In this document: one piece after another, positions 30,177-40,180 of the stretch | How the letters are laid out: the number at the start of each line of letters is the position of its first letter | Numbering within the stretch: position 1 is the stretch's first letter | Source: Bartonella australis AUST/NH1 | GTDB taxonomy: Bacteria; Pseudomonadota; Alphaproteobacteria; Rhizobiales; Rhizobiaceae | Reading direction: 5' to 3' | Assembly (NCBI RefSeq): GCF_000341355.1 | Contig: NC_020300.1 | Coordinates: 620,001 to 684,000, forward strand | Length of the DNA stretch: 64,000 nt | Translations under genes and position numbers: made by a program | The notes under the pieces: generated by a model | Told to the model about the DNA's origin: nothing | Database searches by the model: none | The model's input: the letters and a program-made list of their open reading frames with translations, nothing else

Positions 30177-31676
30177 ATGGAAATCACCGATACTCGTGCT
30201 CCTGATCCTAGACGTTTTATTTCTGGAACTACAGGCGATTGGGAAGTTGTTATTGGCATGGAAGTTCATGCGCAAATTATATCAGATTCAAAACTTTTTT
30301 CAGGTGCGTCAACCAAGTTTGGTGCCGAACCGAACGATCATGTGTCACTTATTGACGCAGCTATGCCTGGTATGTTGCCTGTTATTAATCGCGAATGTGT
30401 TCGCCAGGCTATTCGAACTGGTTTAGGATTAAAGGCGAAAATTAATCTAAGATCTGTCTTTGATCGTAAAAATTATTTTTATCCAGATTTACCACAAGGG
30501 TATCAAATTTCACAATTTCGATATCCGATTGTAGGTGAAGGAAAGGTTGCTATATCAGTAGGGCCAGACTTTAATGGCCAATTTGAGGACGTTGAAATTG
30601 GGATTGAGAGGTTGCATCTCGAGCAAGATGCGGGGAAATCTATGCACGATCAGCACCCAACAATGTCTTTCGTGGATCTTAATCGTTCTGGTGTAGCTCT
30701 TATGGAAATTGTTTCTAAGCCAGATATACGCTCATCAGACGAAGCTAAAGCTTATATGACAAAATTGCGTACGATTGTTCGTTATTTAGGAACCTGCGAC
30801 GGCAATATGGATGAAGGCTCTATGCGCGCAGACGTAAATATATCGGTTCGCCGTCCTGGAGAGGCTTTTGGGACCCGTTGCGAGGTCAAAAACGTTAACT
30901 CCATTCGCTTTATTGGTCAAGCGGTTGAATATGAAGCGCGCCGTCAGATCGCAATTTTAGAAGATGGCGGTGTGATAAATAAAGAAACCCGGCTTTTTGA
31001 TTCTGCTAAAGGTGAAACGCGATCTATGCGTTCAAAGGAGGAAGCATACGACTATCGCTATTTCCCCGATCCTGATCTTTTGCCATTGGAGCTTGATCAG
31101 GCATTTGTGGATTCTTTAATCTCAGAATTGCCAGAATTGCCTGACAGTATAAAAGCCCGTTTTATTAATGAAATGGGATTGGCTGCGTATGATGCTTCTG
31201 TTCTTGTAACGGAAAGAGCGGTTGCCGGCTATTTTGAAGAAGTAGCACGTGGGCGCGATGAAAAAATAGCCGCTAATTGGGTAATCAACGATCTTTTGGG
31301 TGCTTTAAATAAAGATAATCGTGAAATCGAGGATATAGCAGTTACACCAGGTCAATTAGGAGCGATTATTGATCTTATCAAAGAAGGGACCATTTCAGGG
31401 AAAATTGCCAAAGATTTGTTTGAGATTGTTTGGAATGAAGGGGGGGATCCTCGTCAAATTGTGGAAAAGCGCAATATGAAGCAGGTGACTGACACAGGGA
31501 TTATTGAAAAGGCTGTTGATTCGGTTATTGCAGATAATCCTGATAAAGTCGCTCGAGCGAAAGAAAAACCCGCTTTAGTTGGTTGGTTCGTCGGGCAGGT
31601 TATGAAAGCAACAGGGGGTAAGGCGAACCCTCAAACTGTCAATGAATTGATTAAGAAAAAACTTAGCATAGATTAA
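30177..31676 (+). CDS. gatB: Aspartyl/glutamyl-tRNA amidotransferase subunit B
   Basis: GatB belongs to the GatCAB complex that converts Glu-tRNA(Gln) and Asp-tRNA(Asn) to the amidated forms. The 499-residue product has the kinase-like cradle ([32 protein letters not shown]), the [15 protein letters not shown] motif, and the C-terminal tRNA-binding GatB/YqeY domain (~350-497). ATG 30177 is chosen over the open frame from 30144. gatA and gatC are not nearby. Confidence 0.95.
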   Translation: MEITDTRAPDPRRFISGTTGDWEVVIGMEVHAQIISDSKLFSGASTKFGAEPNDHVSLIDAAMPGMLPVINRECVRQAIRTGLGLKAKINLRSVFDRKNYFYPDLPQGYQISQFRYPIVGEGKVAISVGPDFNGQFEDVEIGIERLHLEQDAGKSMHDQHPTMSFVDLNRSGVALMEIVSKPDIRSSDEAKAYMTKLRTIVRYLGTCDGNMDEGSMRADVNISVRRPGEAFGTRCEVKNVNSIRFIGQAVEYEARRQIAILEDGGVINKETRLFDSAKGETRSMRSKEEAYDYRYFPDPDLLPLELDQAFVDSLISELPELPDSIKARFINEMGLAAYDASVLVTERAVAGYFEEVARGRDEKIAANWVINDLLGALNKDNREIEDIAVTPGQLGAIIDLIKEGTISGKIAKDLFEIVWNEGGDPRQIVEKRNMKQVTDTGIIEKAVDSVIADNPDKVARAKEKPALVGWFVGQVMKATGGKANPQTVNELIKKKLSID

Positions 31677-31873
31677 CATCATAGGGCGGAAAAAAGACTG
31701 CAAGTACGATATTTATTATATTGGGGCGAATTAGGAGTCCTTCGCGTGTTGTGTAGATGAGATCAAAACTGGGTTTATCGATAAATTTCTTGCCTTTGAT
31801 AGCGTTGGGTATCATAATCAAATTTGGTTTCAGCGGTTGGTCTCTTAGGTGTGCCAAAGAAGTGAAGTAAAAA

Positions 31874-32272
31874 ATGGCCGGTTTTTTTAAGCAAATTTTT
31901 ACGTGGTGGAATGGTAATACTGTCGGTGTGCGCTTTTTCACGTGGCGCAAGGGTAGACGTGTAGGAGAAGACCAGTTTGGTAATGTTTATTATGAGGGCG
32001 GTTACCATAAGGATGGTTATCCGCGTCGCTGGGTAATTTATAAAGGTTATTCAGAGGCTTCTACTATCCCGCCGGGTTGGCATGGTTGGATTCATCACCG
32101 TTATGATACACCCCCTCCAGAAGAGGGTTATCGGCCTTACAAGTGGGAGAAGCCCCATATCGCAAATATGACAGGAACAAGCGGGGCTTATCGGCCGAAG
32201 GGAGCTATTGCCTACGATGGTGAGCGTTCCGGTGTGCATGAAGATTATGATGCGTGGTCGCCTGAAAAATAA
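31874..32272 (+). CDS. NDUFA12-family protein (complex I accessory subunit homologue)
   Basis: A 132-residue protein with the family pattern FFTWRKGRRVGEDQFGNVYYEG, RRWVIYKGYSEASTIPPGWHGWIHH and YKWEKPHIANMTGT. The eukaryotic homologue NDUFA12/B17.2 is an accessory subunit of mitochondrial complex I. The alphaproteobacterial proteins are thought to be complex I subunits too. It is followed 85 bp later by a DUF2155 gene, a pairing often seen in Rhizobiales. Confidence 0.9.
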   Translation: MAGFFKQIFTWWNGNTVGVRFFTWRKGRRVGEDQFGNVYYEGGYHKDGYPRRWVIYKGYSEASTIPPGWHGWIHHRYDTPPPEEGYRPYKWEKPHIANMTGTSGAYRPKGAIAYDGERSGVHEDYDAWSPEK

Positions 32273-32357
32273 ACTGTTTCTATGGGCATATACATTTTGC
32301 CCTTTATTTTTTACGGTGCGTGTTTAAAGTTTCTTTTTAGGTATATCGGTTTATATC

Positions 32358-32780
32358 ATGAATTTTGTTTTACTGTCGGGGTTGGGGCGTTTTTTTTGCG
32401 TCTGTTTACTAGGGGCTATGACGGCCTTATCTTCGGTTTGCGGCGTTCAGGCTCAGCGTGTTAGCAACGGTATTGTTGTTTTTTCAGGTCTTGATAAAAT
32501 TACTGGGCGGATCACTCGTTTTGAAGTTTATATTGGCGAAGTTTATCAATATGGTGCTTTTCAGGTGACACCTCGGGCGTGTTACACAGGCTCTGAGGAT
32601 GAGCCTGCCCGCGCCAGTGTTTTTGTTGAAGTTAATGAGATAACGCTTGGGGAGGAAGCACGGCGTATTTTTACAGGGTGGATGTTCGCAGATAGCCCTG
32701 GTTTGAATGCAGTAGAGCACCCTATTTATGATGTGTGGTTGAAGGGTTGCAAGCGAGGCCCTCATAACCCCCAGCCGTAA
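32358..32780 (+). CDS. DUF2155-domain exported protein
   Basis: A 140-residue protein with a hydrophobic signal peptide (residues ~8-30, likely cleavage after VQAQ) and a DUF2155 body: the pattern GLDKITGRITRFEVYIGEVYQYG, then RACYTGSEDEPARASVFVEV, GWMFADSPGLNAVEHPIYDVWLKGC. Two conserved cysteines probably form a disulfide in the periplasm. Function is unknown. It sits between the NDUFA12-like gene and a rhomboid protease. Confidence 0.85.
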   Translation: MNFVLLSGLGRFFCVCLLGAMTALSSVCGVQAQRVSNGIVVFSGLDKITGRITRFEVYIGEVYQYGAFQVTPRACYTGSEDEPARASVFVEVNEITLGEEARRIFTGWMFADSPGLNAVEHPIYDVWLKGCKRGPHNPQP

Positions 32781-32845
32781 TGATTTTTGGGTAGACCGTC
32801 CAGTGCATTTAATTTTGTTGTAAATAGTGCGAGATTTTATGAACA

Positions 32846-33586
32846 ATGAAAGATATGAATTCTCGACATAACGGCGCTTTATCGTCGTTGCCACAGTCTA
32901 AGGAACCTCTGTTAAATGCTCCGCCTGTCGTAGTCATTTTAATAATGTTCTGTTTCATTATTTATTTTATCCCGTGGTATTTTTTTTCGAGTCAGCTATA
33001 CGCTAAAAGCTTTGTGTTTTTTTCATTTATCCCGGCGTTTTTTAAAGATGATCCCTCAGCATTTTTTTACACCGCTGTTAGCTATTCGTTTGTGCATGGT
33101 AGTTTTGGACACATCGCTATTAATATGGTTTGGCTTTTGGCTTTTGGGTCTCCTTTAGCGAAGCGTTTTGGCACTTTACTTTTTTTATTTTTTTGGGTGT
33201 TTACGGCGGTTATTTCTGCGCTGACTTATTTTGCGTTTCATCAAGATAGTTTGATGCCACTTGTCGGGGCATCGGGGGCGATTTCGGGAATGATGGGCGC
33301 TGTCGCACGTTATGATTTTTCTCATGGTTATTTTAGTTTCGATAAACAGAGTGGAGGGGGAGTGGGCTCTTTACAACCTATCAGAAAAGCGCTCTGTTCG
33401 AGGACTGTGCCTGTTTATATCAGTGCGTGGCTTATCGTTAATTTTATCACAGCCACGCTCCCGCCTCTATTCGGAGAAGAGGGGGCTTTAATAGCATGGG
33501 AGGCCCATGTTGGCGGGTTTATTTCGGGTTTTTTATTGATCGGCTTTTTTGATACTTTATTGCGTAAATTGAAAATCATAATCTAA
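32846..33586 (+). CDS. Rhomboid-family intramembrane serine protease
   Basis: A 246-residue polytopic membrane protein with about six helices. The rhomboid catalytic serine is in the motif GASGAISGMMGA (around residue 143) and the catalytic histidine in WEAHVGGFISGF near the C-terminus; an HGSFGHIAINMVWL segment matches the conserved loop and second helix. Rhomboids cut single-pass membrane proteins; the substrate here is unknown. The last bases overlap the convergent rlmB end by 11 bp. Confidence 0.88.
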   Translation: MKDMNSRHNGALSSLPQSKEPLLNAPPVVVILIMFCFIIYFIPWYFFSSQLYAKSFVFFSFIPAFFKDDPSAFFYTAVSYSFVHGSFGHIAINMVWLLAFGSPLAKRFGTLLFLFFWVFTAVISALTYFAFHQDSLMPLVGASGAISGMMGAVARYDFSHGYFSFDKQSGGGVGSLQPIRKALCSRTVPVYISAWLIVNFITATLPPLFGEEGALIAWEAHVGGFISGFLLIGFFDTLLRKLKIII

Positions 33587-34415
33587 GATATTTATGAGTC
33601 GCGTAGAGCGCAATTGTCGCAGCATTCGAGACATTTAGTGATTTAATATCTCCAGGTATATCAAGGTGCACTAATGCATGGACTGTTTTTCGTGTTTTTT
33701 GTCGCAAACCTCTACCTTCTGCCCCTAAAATAAGAGCGATTTTTTCACCTGTTAACGTTTTTTCTAAAGATAATTGGGCTTCTGAATCTAGTCCAAAGCT
33801 CGTAAAACCCACCTCAGAGAGTTCTTGGAGTGCTTCAGAAAGATTTTGGACGATAATATAATCAATAAGTTCTAGGGCTCCGGAAGCGGCTTTAGCAAGT
33901 ACTCCGCTTTCTCGTGGTGAATGGCGATTAGTCGCTATTAATGCTCCGGCTTTAAATGCAATTGCAGAGCGCATAATGGCTCCGACATTGTGTGGATCAG
34001 TAATTTGATCCATTATAACAACAAGATTTGTATTTGTAAGTTCAGATAGACGGCGTGGTTTGAGAGGTTCTGTTTCTAGAACGATACCCTGGTGAACTGC
34101 GCCGCTTCCAACGAGAATATCAAGCTGTTTAGGTGAGCATTGTTTTACAGGGCAAGGTAAATCTGATTCGACTATATTTAATCGTTTCAAGGCGTTTGGT
34201 GTGATATAGAGGGCCTTCAAAATTCTGTTGGGGTTTTTTAAAGCCGCATTAACAGAATGAATACCGTAAAGGTGGAAAGTTCCTTGTATCGACGGGGTTT
34301 TCCCTTTTTGTATGCGTTGTGAAGGCAAAGAAGCAGAGCCTTTTTTATCGTAATATCGACGACAAAGGTGTGTGTGACGTGTGTAATGAGAATTTTTAGA
34401 TGTTTTTTCTTTCAT
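33576..34415 (-). CDS. rlmB: 23S rRNA (guanosine-2'-O)-methyltransferase RlmB (SpoU family)
   Basis: SAM-dependent 2'-O-methyltransferase expected to modify G2251 of 23S rRNA. After a basic N-terminal stretch of about 45 residues, the substrate-binding domain begins at YGIHSVNAALKNPNR. The SpoU catalytic domain shows VVIMDQITDPHNVGAIMRSA, then LILGAEGRGL, and SLNVSNAATIALYA, the knot-forming SAM-binding motifs. The usual place before tRNA-Tyr, tRNA-Gly and tuf in Rhizobiales supports it. Confidence 0.92.
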   Translation of the reverse strand: MKEKTSKNSHYTRHTHLCRRYYDKKGSASLPSQRIQKGKTPSIQGTFHLYGIHSVNAALKNPNRILKALYITPNALKRLNIVESDLPCPVKQCSPKQLDILVGSGAVHQGIVLETEPLKPRRLSELTNTNLVVIMDQITDPHNVGAIMRSAIAFKAGALIATNRHSPRESGVLAKAASGALELIDYIIVQNLSEALQELSEVGFTSFGLDSEAQLSLEKTLTGEKIALILGAEGRGLRQKTRKTVHALVHLDIPGDIKSLNVSNAATIALYATHKYLRL

Positions 34416-34509
34416 GATTTTCTTATAGCGTGTTTATAGAAAATGTAGACAAAAAATATTGAATCTGAATTTATCAGCAGGAAATTTGTACAAGATTGTA
34501 TTTATTTTG

Positions 34510-34538
34510 TTGACAGATACGATACTAATCGTCATAAC
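34510..34538 (+). promoter_or_regulatory. Probable promoter of the tRNA-Tyr/tRNA-Gly/tuf transcript
   Basis: A perfect TTGACA at 34510-34515 is followed after 17 bases by CATAAC at 34533-34538, a 4-of-6 match to TATAAT. It lies about 80 bp before tRNA-Tyr with no open frame between. Sequence-only call. Confidence 0.5.
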
Positions 34539-34620
34539 CGCCTCGCGGTCGGCTTCGGTTTATTAGATAGTCGGAGGTGGCTGTAGTGATGCCTCACAGC
34601 ATGACTCTACAAGGTGTAAT

Positions 34621-34704
34621 GGAGGGGTGCCCGAGTGGTTAAAGGGGGCGGACTGTAAATCCGTTGCGTATGCTACGTTGGTTCGAATCCAACCCCCTCC
34701 ACCA
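34621..34704 (+). tRNA. tRNA-Tyr (anticodon GTA)
   Basis: Acceptor GGAGGGG pairs with CCCCTCC, with an encoded CCA. The anticodon stem GGACT/AATCC region carries GTA; a class II long variable arm and the T-loop GTTCGAATC follow. First gene of the tRNA-tRNA-tuf cluster. Confidence 0.94.
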
Positions 34705-34736
34705 TTCGCCGGATGTGGAGAGTAAATGTGCGATAG

Positions 34737-34810
34737 GCGGGTATAGCTCAATGGTAGAGCAGCAGCCTTCCAAGCTGAATATGCGGGTTCGATTCCCGCT
34801 ACCCGCTCCA
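34737..34810 (+). tRNA. tRNA-Gly (anticodon TCC)
   Basis: Acceptor GCGGGTA pairs with TACCCGC, with encoded CCA. D-loop AGCTCAATGGTAGAGC, anticodon loop CTTCCAA with TCC, and T-loop GTTCGATTC are all present. It lies 32 bp after tRNA-Tyr. Confidence 0.95.
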
Positions 34811-34981
34811 GACGATCTGAATAATAAGGGAAGTGAGCATAGTCAGGGCGTTCTTCCGTCATAAATTGAGTGGGTGTATCCGATTAATGATTGTGGTAAC
34901 CGGACTGATGTATTAGGCCGGTTGGGTTTAGTTCTTCATGCCTGTTTTATGGGCGTTAACAAAAATAAGAGATTAATGGCT

Positions 34982-36157
34982 ATGGCAAAGAGCAAATTTG
35001 AACGCACGAAGCCGCACGTTAATATAGGTACGATTGGTCACGTTGACCACGGTAAGACCTCATTGACAGCGGCAATTACGAAATATTTTGGCGAATTTAA
35101 AGCGTATGATCAAATTGATGCAGCACCTGAGGAACGTGCTCGCGGGATTACTATTTCTACGGCGCATGTTGAGTATGAAACAGAGAAACGTCATTACGCA
35201 CACGTTGATTGTCCTGGGCACGCAGATTATGTTAAAAATATGATCACAGGAGCCGCGCAGATGGATGGTGCCATTTTGGTTGTTTCGGCTTCTGATGGTC
35301 CAATGCCTCAAACACGGGAGCATATTCTTTTGGCGCGTCAGGTTGGGGTTCCGGCGATTGTCGTGTTCTTGAATAAAGTTGATCAAGTTGACGACGCTGA
35401 GCTTTTGGAGTTAGTTGAGCTTGAGGTTCGGGAGCTTCTTTCGAAGTATGATTTTCCTGGCGATGAAATTCCTATTGTTAAGGGGTCCGCTTTGGCTGCT
35501 CTTGAGGATACAAATAAAGCCATTGGTGAAGACGCGGTCCGTCTTTTGATGAGTGAGGTTGATAATTATATACCAACACCTGAGCGTCCGGTTGATCAGC
35601 CATTTTTGATGCCGATAGAGGATGTTTTTTCAATTTCGGGCCGTGGGACAGTTGTTACAGGTCGAGTCGAGCGTGGGCTTATTAAAGTTGGTGAAGAAAT
35701 AGAGATCATCGGCATACGCCCAACTTCTAAAACGACGGTTACAGGGGTTGAGATGTTCCGCAAGCTTCTGGATCAAGGGCAGGCAGGTGATAATATTGGC
35801 GCATTGCTTCGTGGTGTTGATCGTGAAGGGATTGAACGTGGTCAGGTTTTGGCGAAGCCCGGTTCTGTTACACCGCACACTAAGTTTAAAGCTGAAGCAT
35901 ATATTTTGACGAAGGATGAAGGGGGTCGTCATACTCCGTTTTTCACTAATTATCGCCCGCAATTTTATTTCCGTACTACGGATGTGACGGGGATTGTTAC
36001 TCTTCCTGAAGGTACAGAGATGGTTATGCCAGGTGATAATGTTGCAATGGATGTTTCTTTGATCGTTCCGATTGCGATGGAAGAAAAGCTCCGCTTTGCA
36101 ATCCGTGAAGGCGGTCGCACCGTCGGAGCAGGAATCGTTTCTAAGATCATTGAGTAG
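34982..36157 (+). CDS. tuf: Elongation factor Tu
   Basis: GTPase that delivers aminoacyl-tRNA to the ribosome. The 391-residue product opens [20 protein letters not shown] and has G1 GHVDHGKT, the effector region [10 protein letters not shown]3 DCPGHADYV and G4 NKVDQ, followed by domains 2 and 3. The ATG at 34982 gives the standard start; an ATG two codons earlier (34976) would add Met-Ala only. It lies in the tRNA-Tyr/tRNA-Gly/tuf/tRNA-Trp/secE/nusG order typical of Alphaproteobacteria. A second tuf usually sits by fusA, outside this window. Confidence 0.97.
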   Translation: MAKSKFERTKPHVNIGTIGHVDHGKTSLTAAITKYFGEFKAYDQIDAAPEERARGITISTAHVEYETEKRHYAHVDCPGHADYVKNMITGAAQMDGAILVVSASDGPMPQTREHILLARQVGVPAIVVFLNKVDQVDDAELLELVELEVRELLSKYDFPGDEIPIVKGSALAALEDTNKAIGEDAVRLLMSEVDNYIPTPERPVDQPFLMPIEDVFSISGRGTVVTGRVERGLIKVGEEIEIIGIRPTSKTTVTGVEMFRKLLDQGQAGDNIGALLRGVDREGIERGQVLAKPGSVTPHTKFKAEAYILTKDEGGRHTPFFTNYRPQFYFRTTDVTGIVTLPEGTEMVMPGDNVAMDVSLIVPIAMEEKLRFAIREGGRTVGAGIVSKIIE

Positions 36158-36201
36158 AGGAAATAATTAAGATATATCTCTTCAGGAGATTTTCAAAAGT
36201 T

Positions 36202-36277
<76 letters not shown>

Positions 36278-36310
36278 GGGAGTTGTTGTTTTTGTTTGCG
36301 TATTTAATTA

Positions 36311-36347
36311 AGGAGGTAGATTTAAACTACCTTCTCCGCTTTTTTTT
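36311..36347 (+). terminator. Terminator between tRNA-Trp and secE
   Basis: AGGAGGTAG (36311-36319) pairs with CTACCTTCT (36327-36335), followed by CCGC and an eight-T run. It separates the tuf-tRNA-Trp unit from secE-nusG. Confidence 0.7.
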
Positions 36348-36491
36348 GTATAGGGCTTGTTTTTTTGTATGTGAATCGGTATTGAATAAAAATGAGGAAA
36401 TTGCGCAGGGTTTGTGGTAAGTCCTTCGCGTTTTTCGTTGTCCGTTTTGTGTGCGATTTATAGTGAGTCTGGAAAGAATATAGTGTGACCG

Positions 36492-36704
36492 ATGGCGTCT
36501 AAAACCAATCCGATTACTTTTTTGAAACAGGTTCATGCGGAAGCGGCCAAGGTAAAGTGGCCTACTCGTCGTGAAACGGTGGTCTCCACCGTTATGGTGC
36601 TGGTTGTGACGGCGTTTGCTTCGGCCTTCTTTTTTGTTGCAGATCAGATTGTAAATTTTTGTGTGTGGCAGGGTATTGATCTCCTAAGATATCTTTTTGG
36701 TTGA
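36492..36704 (+). CDS. secE: Preprotein translocase subunit SecE
   Basis: Short-form SecE of 70 residues. It has an amphipathic segment (FLKQVHAEAAKVKWPTRRETV, with the conserved KVxWPTRxE) and one transmembrane helix (~30-55). SecE clamps SecY in the SecYEG channel. nusG begins 20 bp after the stop at its preferred start; the two genes are normally cotranscribed. Confidence 0.95.
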   Translation: MASKTNPITFLKQVHAEAAKVKWPTRRETVVSTVMVLVVTAFASAFFFVADQIVNFCVWQGIDLLRYLFG

Positions 36705-36724
36705 TGGTGCAAGGAAGTGTGACT

Positions 36725-37255
36725 GTGGCTGCTCGGTGGTATATTGTTCAGGCGTATTCGAATTTCGAAAAAAAGGTGGCGGAGGCCATCGATAAGGAAG
36801 CGAAGCAAAAAGGGCTTGACCATTTATTTGAAAAAATTTTTGTTCCGACGGAGCGCGTTGTTGAAGTTCGTCGGGGCCGCAGGGTTGATTCCGAGCGTAA
36901 ATTTTTTCCTGGTTATGTGCTTATCTGTGCTGAGTTAACGGATGAGGTCTACCATCTTATTAAAAATACTCCTAAAGTGACAGGTTTTTTAGGTTCGGAT
37001 TCACGACCTGTCCCTATTTCTGACCGTGAAGCAGAGCAAATTCTTAAGCAGGTTCAAGAGGGCGTTGATTCTCCAAAATCTTCTGTGTCGTTTGAAGTTG
37101 GCGAGCAGGTCCGTGTGGCTGACGGTCCTTTTGTTTCATTTAATGGTGTTGTTCAGGAAGTTGAAGAAGAGCGCTCTCGTCTTAAGGTTGAGGTATTGAT
37201 TTTTGGGCGTCCTACGCCCGTTGATTTGGAATTTGGTCAAGTTGAAAAACTTTGA
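36725..37255 (+). CDS. nusG: Transcription termination/antitermination factor NusG
   Basis: NusG binds RNA polymerase and links it to Rho or ribosomal S10. From the GTG at 36725 the product has 176 residues: N-terminal NGN domain (AARWYIVQAYSNFEKKVAEAI, FFPGYVLI) and C-terminal KOW domain (VRVADGPFVSFNGVVQEV). The GTG start is preceded by AAGGAAG at seven bases. An in-frame ATG at 36701 overlaps the end of secE and lacks a site. Confidence 0.95.
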   Translation: MAARWYIVQAYSNFEKKVAEAIDKEAKQKGLDHLFEKIFVPTERVVEVRRGRRVDSERKFFPGYVLICAELTDEVYHLIKNTPKVTGFLGSDSRPVPISDREAEQILKQVQEGVDSPKSSVSFEVGEQVRVADGPFVSFNGVVQEVEEERSRLKVEVLIFGRPTPVDLEFGQVEKL

Positions 37256-37408
37256 TCGGAGTCGGAGGCGGTTTTTGATCGCTTTTGGTAAAAAGTGGGA
37301 GGTGATTTAATGGTTTTTGCCGGCCTAATGATCCAGACCACGCAGCTGCAGCGCGTATTTGGCACGGCGAATTATCGGCGTGTTGGTATAAATTAAAGGC
37401 AGGTTCTT

Positions 37409-37837
37409 ATGGCAAAAAAAAGTATAGGTCAGTTAAAGTTACAGGTTCCGGCAGGGGCGGCTACTCCTTCTCCTCCGATTGGCCCCGCTCTCGGTCAGCG
37501 TGGTATTAATATCATGGAGTTCTGCAAAGCGTTTAATGCGGCTACGCAGGAAATGGAAAAAGGTGCTCCGATTCCAGTTATCATTACTTATTATCAAGAT
37601 AAGTCTTTTACATTTTCTTTGAAGACGCCTCCTGCTTCATTTTTCTTAAAAAAAGAAGCAAATTTAAAGTCTGGCTCAAAGGAGCCGGGCAAAATGTCTG
37701 CGGGGACCATTTCTCGCGATAAAATCTATTCAATTGCGCAAGTGAAGATGAAGGATCTTAATGCGAATGATGTTGAAGCGGCGGCGCGTATGATCGAAGG
37801 TTCTGCTCGCTCTATGGGTTTAGAAGTTGTGGGCTGA
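37409..37837 (+). CDS. rplK: 50S ribosomal protein L11
   Basis: Part of the GTPase-associated centre with 23S rRNA. The 142 residues carry [23 protein letters not shown], the proline-rich N-domain linker, and the RNA-binding C-domain ending [12 protein letters not shown]. rplA starts 4 bp after the stop. The 153-bp gap before it from nusG has no gene and probably holds mRNA leader sequence. Confidence 0.97.
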   Translation: MAKKSIGQLKLQVPAGAATPSPPIGPALGQRGINIMEFCKAFNAATQEMEKGAPIPVIITYYQDKSFTFSLKTPPASFFLKKEANLKSGSKEPGKMSAGTISRDKIYSIAQVKMKDLNANDVEAAARMIEGSARSMGLEVVG

Positions 37838-37841
37838 TGTT

Positions 37842-38540
37842 ATGGCAAAAGTAGTAAAAAGAATAAAAAAAATCCGAGAAGGTGTTGATTTTGATGAGCT
37901 TTATGCCTTAATGAATGCCGTTTTAATGGTTAAAGAGCGTGCAATTGCTAAATTTGATGAGACAATAGAGGTTTCGATGAATTTAGGTGTTGATCCTCGT
38001 CATGCGGATCAAATGGTTCGCGGTGTTGCTTATTTACCGAATGGATCAGGGCGGAATGTTCGTGTCGCCGTTTTTGCGCGCGCTAACAAAGCTGAAGAAG
38101 CTAAGGCTGCGGGTGCAGATATTGTTGGTGCGGAAGATTTATTTGAGAGCATTAATGGTGGAGTAATTAATTTTGACCGTTGTATTGCAACACCAGATAT
38201 GATGCCGCTTGTTGGTCGTCTGGGTAAAATTCTTGGTCCACGAAGCTTAATGCCTAATCCGAAGGTTGGTACTGTAACATCTGATATTGCCGGTGCTGTT
38301 AAAGCTTCTAAAGGGGGTGCCGTTGAGTTCCGTGTTGAGAAAGCTGGTATCGTGCACGCTGGTATCGGTAAGGCTTCTTTTGATGTTGAGAAGATAGTAG
38401 AAAATATAAAAGCTTTTGCTGATGCGGTTATTAAAGCTAAGCCACAAGGAGCAAAAGGCGAGTATATCAGGCGCGTTGCGGTTTCTTCGACTATGGGTGT
38501 TGGGATTAAAGTTGACCCTACGACAGTTCGCTCAGAGTAG
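37842..38540 (+). CDS. rplA: 50S ribosomal protein L1
   Basis: L1-stalk protein and usual translational repressor of the rplKA mRNA. The 232 residues include the L1 signature region around [18 protein letters not shown] and [17 protein letters not shown]. The ATG at 37842 is chosen over the open frame from 37827, which has an atypical MWADV lead. It pairs with rplK as one transcript. Confidence 0.97.
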   Translation: MAKVVKRIKKIREGVDFDELYALMNAVLMVKERAIAKFDETIEVSMNLGVDPRHADQMVRGVAYLPNGSGRNVRVAVFARANKAEEAKAAGADIVGAEDLFESINGGVINFDRCIATPDMMPLVGRLGKILGPRSLMPNPKVGTVTSDIAGAVKASKGGAVEFRVEKAGIVHAGIGKASFDVEKIVENIKAFADAVIKAKPQGAKGEYIRRVAVSSTMGVGIKVDPTTVRSE

Positions 38541-38908
38541 TGAGGGGGAAGGCTTGTTGTTTTTTTTGTGGGATACGTAATTATTGAAAGTGTATTCGGG
38601 GTGTTGGTTTTTTTCAGCACTTGTTCATCTGAGCTTTATTAAGCTCAGGTCATACCGGAAGAAATTCCGGAATGTCCTGTCCGAGATTGTGGGTGGTACT
38701 TTGGGTATCTTAATTAGAAAAAAGCCTGCATGAGACTGGGGTGAGAGCTTTGGAGTTATTAGACTTAAAAGGTTTGAGCCAGGGTTACCTTTGATCGTTT
38801 ATGCGTGAAAAAGGGGGCAGGATCCTCGTCGGTAGCATGAGATATTTTCATGCCATCAAAGGTAATCAACAGGTTTGTTTTAGCAAGTCTGTTAAGTGGA
38901 GAGAGACA
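38541..38908 (+). ncRNA. Probable L10-type mRNA leader upstream of rplJ
   Basis: This 368-bp stretch before rplJ has no gene of its own. It contains two strong adjacent hairpins: CTGAGCTT/AAGCTCAG with loop TATT (38629-38648), and CCGGAA/TTCCGG with a GAAA tetraloop (38655-38670). Ribosomal protein L10 with L12 represses its own operon by binding a structured leader in this position in many bacteria. The assignment rests on position and structure; I have not matched the exact consensus. Confidence 0.5.
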
Positions 38909-39427
38909 GTGAATAGAGCAGAAAAACGTGAATTCGTCACGTGGCTTAATAAAGCTTTTCAAGAGTCTGGTTCTGTTGTTGTTGCACATTATTCCGGTTT
39001 GACAGTTTCGCAGATGAACGATCTTCGTTCGAGGATGGGTGAAGTTGGCGGCGCTGTTAAAGTTGCTAAAAATCGCCTTGCCAAAATCGCTCTTCAGGGC
39101 ACAGAAGCTGAGTTTATGACGGATCTGTTTACTGGGCAGACGCTTATTGCTTATTCAAAAGACCCAATTACGGCGCCAAAAGTTTCTGTTGATTTCGCAA
39201 AAATCAACGACAAATTGGTCATCCTTGGTGGTGCGATGGGCGCAACGAGTTTGAATGTTGATGCTGTGAAGTTTTTAGCTTCATTGCCTTCATTAAATGA
39301 GTTGCGCGCGAAGCTTTTAGGCACAATTTCTACTCCTGCGACTCGCATCGCCCAAGTCATCACCGCGCCTGCTAGCCAGGTTGCTCGTGTTGTCGGTGCG
39401 TATGCTCAGGAAGGGAAAGCGGCTTGA
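38909..39427 (+). CDS. rplJ: 50S ribosomal protein L10
   Basis: Base of the L7/L12 stalk. The GTG at 38909 gives 172 residues: [35 protein letters not shown] and [10 protein letters not shown], with a C-terminal L12-binding helix. GGAGAGAG precedes the GTG. The long open frame from 38801 is leader DNA and not part of the protein. rplL follows after 101 bp. Confidence 0.95.
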   Translation: MNRAEKREFVTWLNKAFQESGSVVVAHYSGLTVSQMNDLRSRMGEVGGAVKVAKNRLAKIALQGTEAEFMTDLFTGQTLIAYSKDPITAPKVSVDFAKINDKLVILGGAMGATSLNVDAVKFLASLPSLNELRAKLLGTISTPATRIAQVITAPASQVARVVGAYAQEGKAA

Positions 39428-39528
39428 AGCCGTTTCGTATTCGCGTATACAGAGAAATTTTGGTAATTATCTGTTTTTTGGATAAATTTAAATAATGATG
39501 CAAACCTTTTAATTGAAGGAATTTTAAA

Positions 39529-39900
39529 ATGGCTGATCTAGCAAAGATCGTAGAAGACCTTTCTAATCTTACTGTTTTGGAAGCAGCAGAGCTTTCAAAA
39601 TTGCTTGAAGAAAAATGGGGCGTTTCGGCTGCTGCTCCTGTAGCGGTTGCAGCTGTTGGCGGTGCAGCTGCGCCAGCTGCTGAAGAAAAGACTGAATTTG
39701 ACGTCATTCTCGTTGATAGCGGCGCTCAAAAAATCAACGTCATTAAAGAAGTTCGTGCTCTCACAGGTCTTGGTCTTAAAGAAGCGAAAGACTTAGTTGA
39801 AGGAGCACCTAAGCCTCTTAAAGAGGGGGTTTCTAAGGATGAAGCAGAAAAAATTAAAGCTCAGCTTGAAGCAGCTGGCGCTAAAGTCGAACTTAAGTAG
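39529..39900 (+). CDS. rplL: 50S ribosomal protein L7/L12
   Basis: Multicopy stalk protein that recruits translation factors. The 123 residues have the N-terminal dimer domain ([20 protein letters not shown]), an Ala/Gly hinge, and the C-terminal domain with [20 protein letters not shown]. An AAGGAATTTT ribosome site precedes the ATG. Confidence 0.97.
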   Translation: MADLAKIVEDLSNLTVLEAAELSKLLEEKWGVSAAAPVAVAAVGGAAAPAAEEKTEFDVILVDSGAQKINVIKEVRALTGLGLKEAKDLVEGAPKPLKEGVSKDEAEKIKAQLEAAGAKVELK

Positions 39901-39909
39901 GTTTAATTT

Positions 39910-39975
39910 AATCGGTGGGCGTTCACGTTCACCGATTTTATCTCTCCAAAGAAGAGCTTTGTCGATAAAGCTCTT
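39910..39975 (+). terminator. Two hairpins between rplL and rpoB (attenuator/terminator)
   Basis: AATCGGTG/CACCGATT (39910-39937) and AAGAGCTTT/AAAGCTCTT (39952-39975) form two consecutive stems, each followed by T-containing sequence. Partial termination between rplL and rpoB is a common way to give more L12 than RNA polymerase. The call is structural only. Confidence 0.5.
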
Positions 39976-40180
39976 TCTTTAACGGTTCGATAGCCATAGG
40001 CGATTTGATCCGTGAGTATTCTAACAGCAGAAATTAATGAGTGGGTGATTTGTTGTTAGATATGTGGGGTAAGTAACGCTCATTATAGGGCGTTAAGTAA
40101 ACTGGTCTGCATGCGCAGATTAATGACATAAAACTTTCAAGGTTTAGTGTGCCTTGGATAGTAAAGATCAAGGAACGACG

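Noticed and set aside
34563..34862. 99-codon open frame on the minus strand across tRNA-Tyr and tRNA-Gly
   Set aside because: It is the antisense of two well-formed tRNA genes; such frames are recurrent annotation artefacts.
38030..38620. 196-codon minus-strand frame over rplA
   Set aside because: Antisense shadow of an intact ribosomal protein gene, low-complexity composition, no ribosome site considered convincing.
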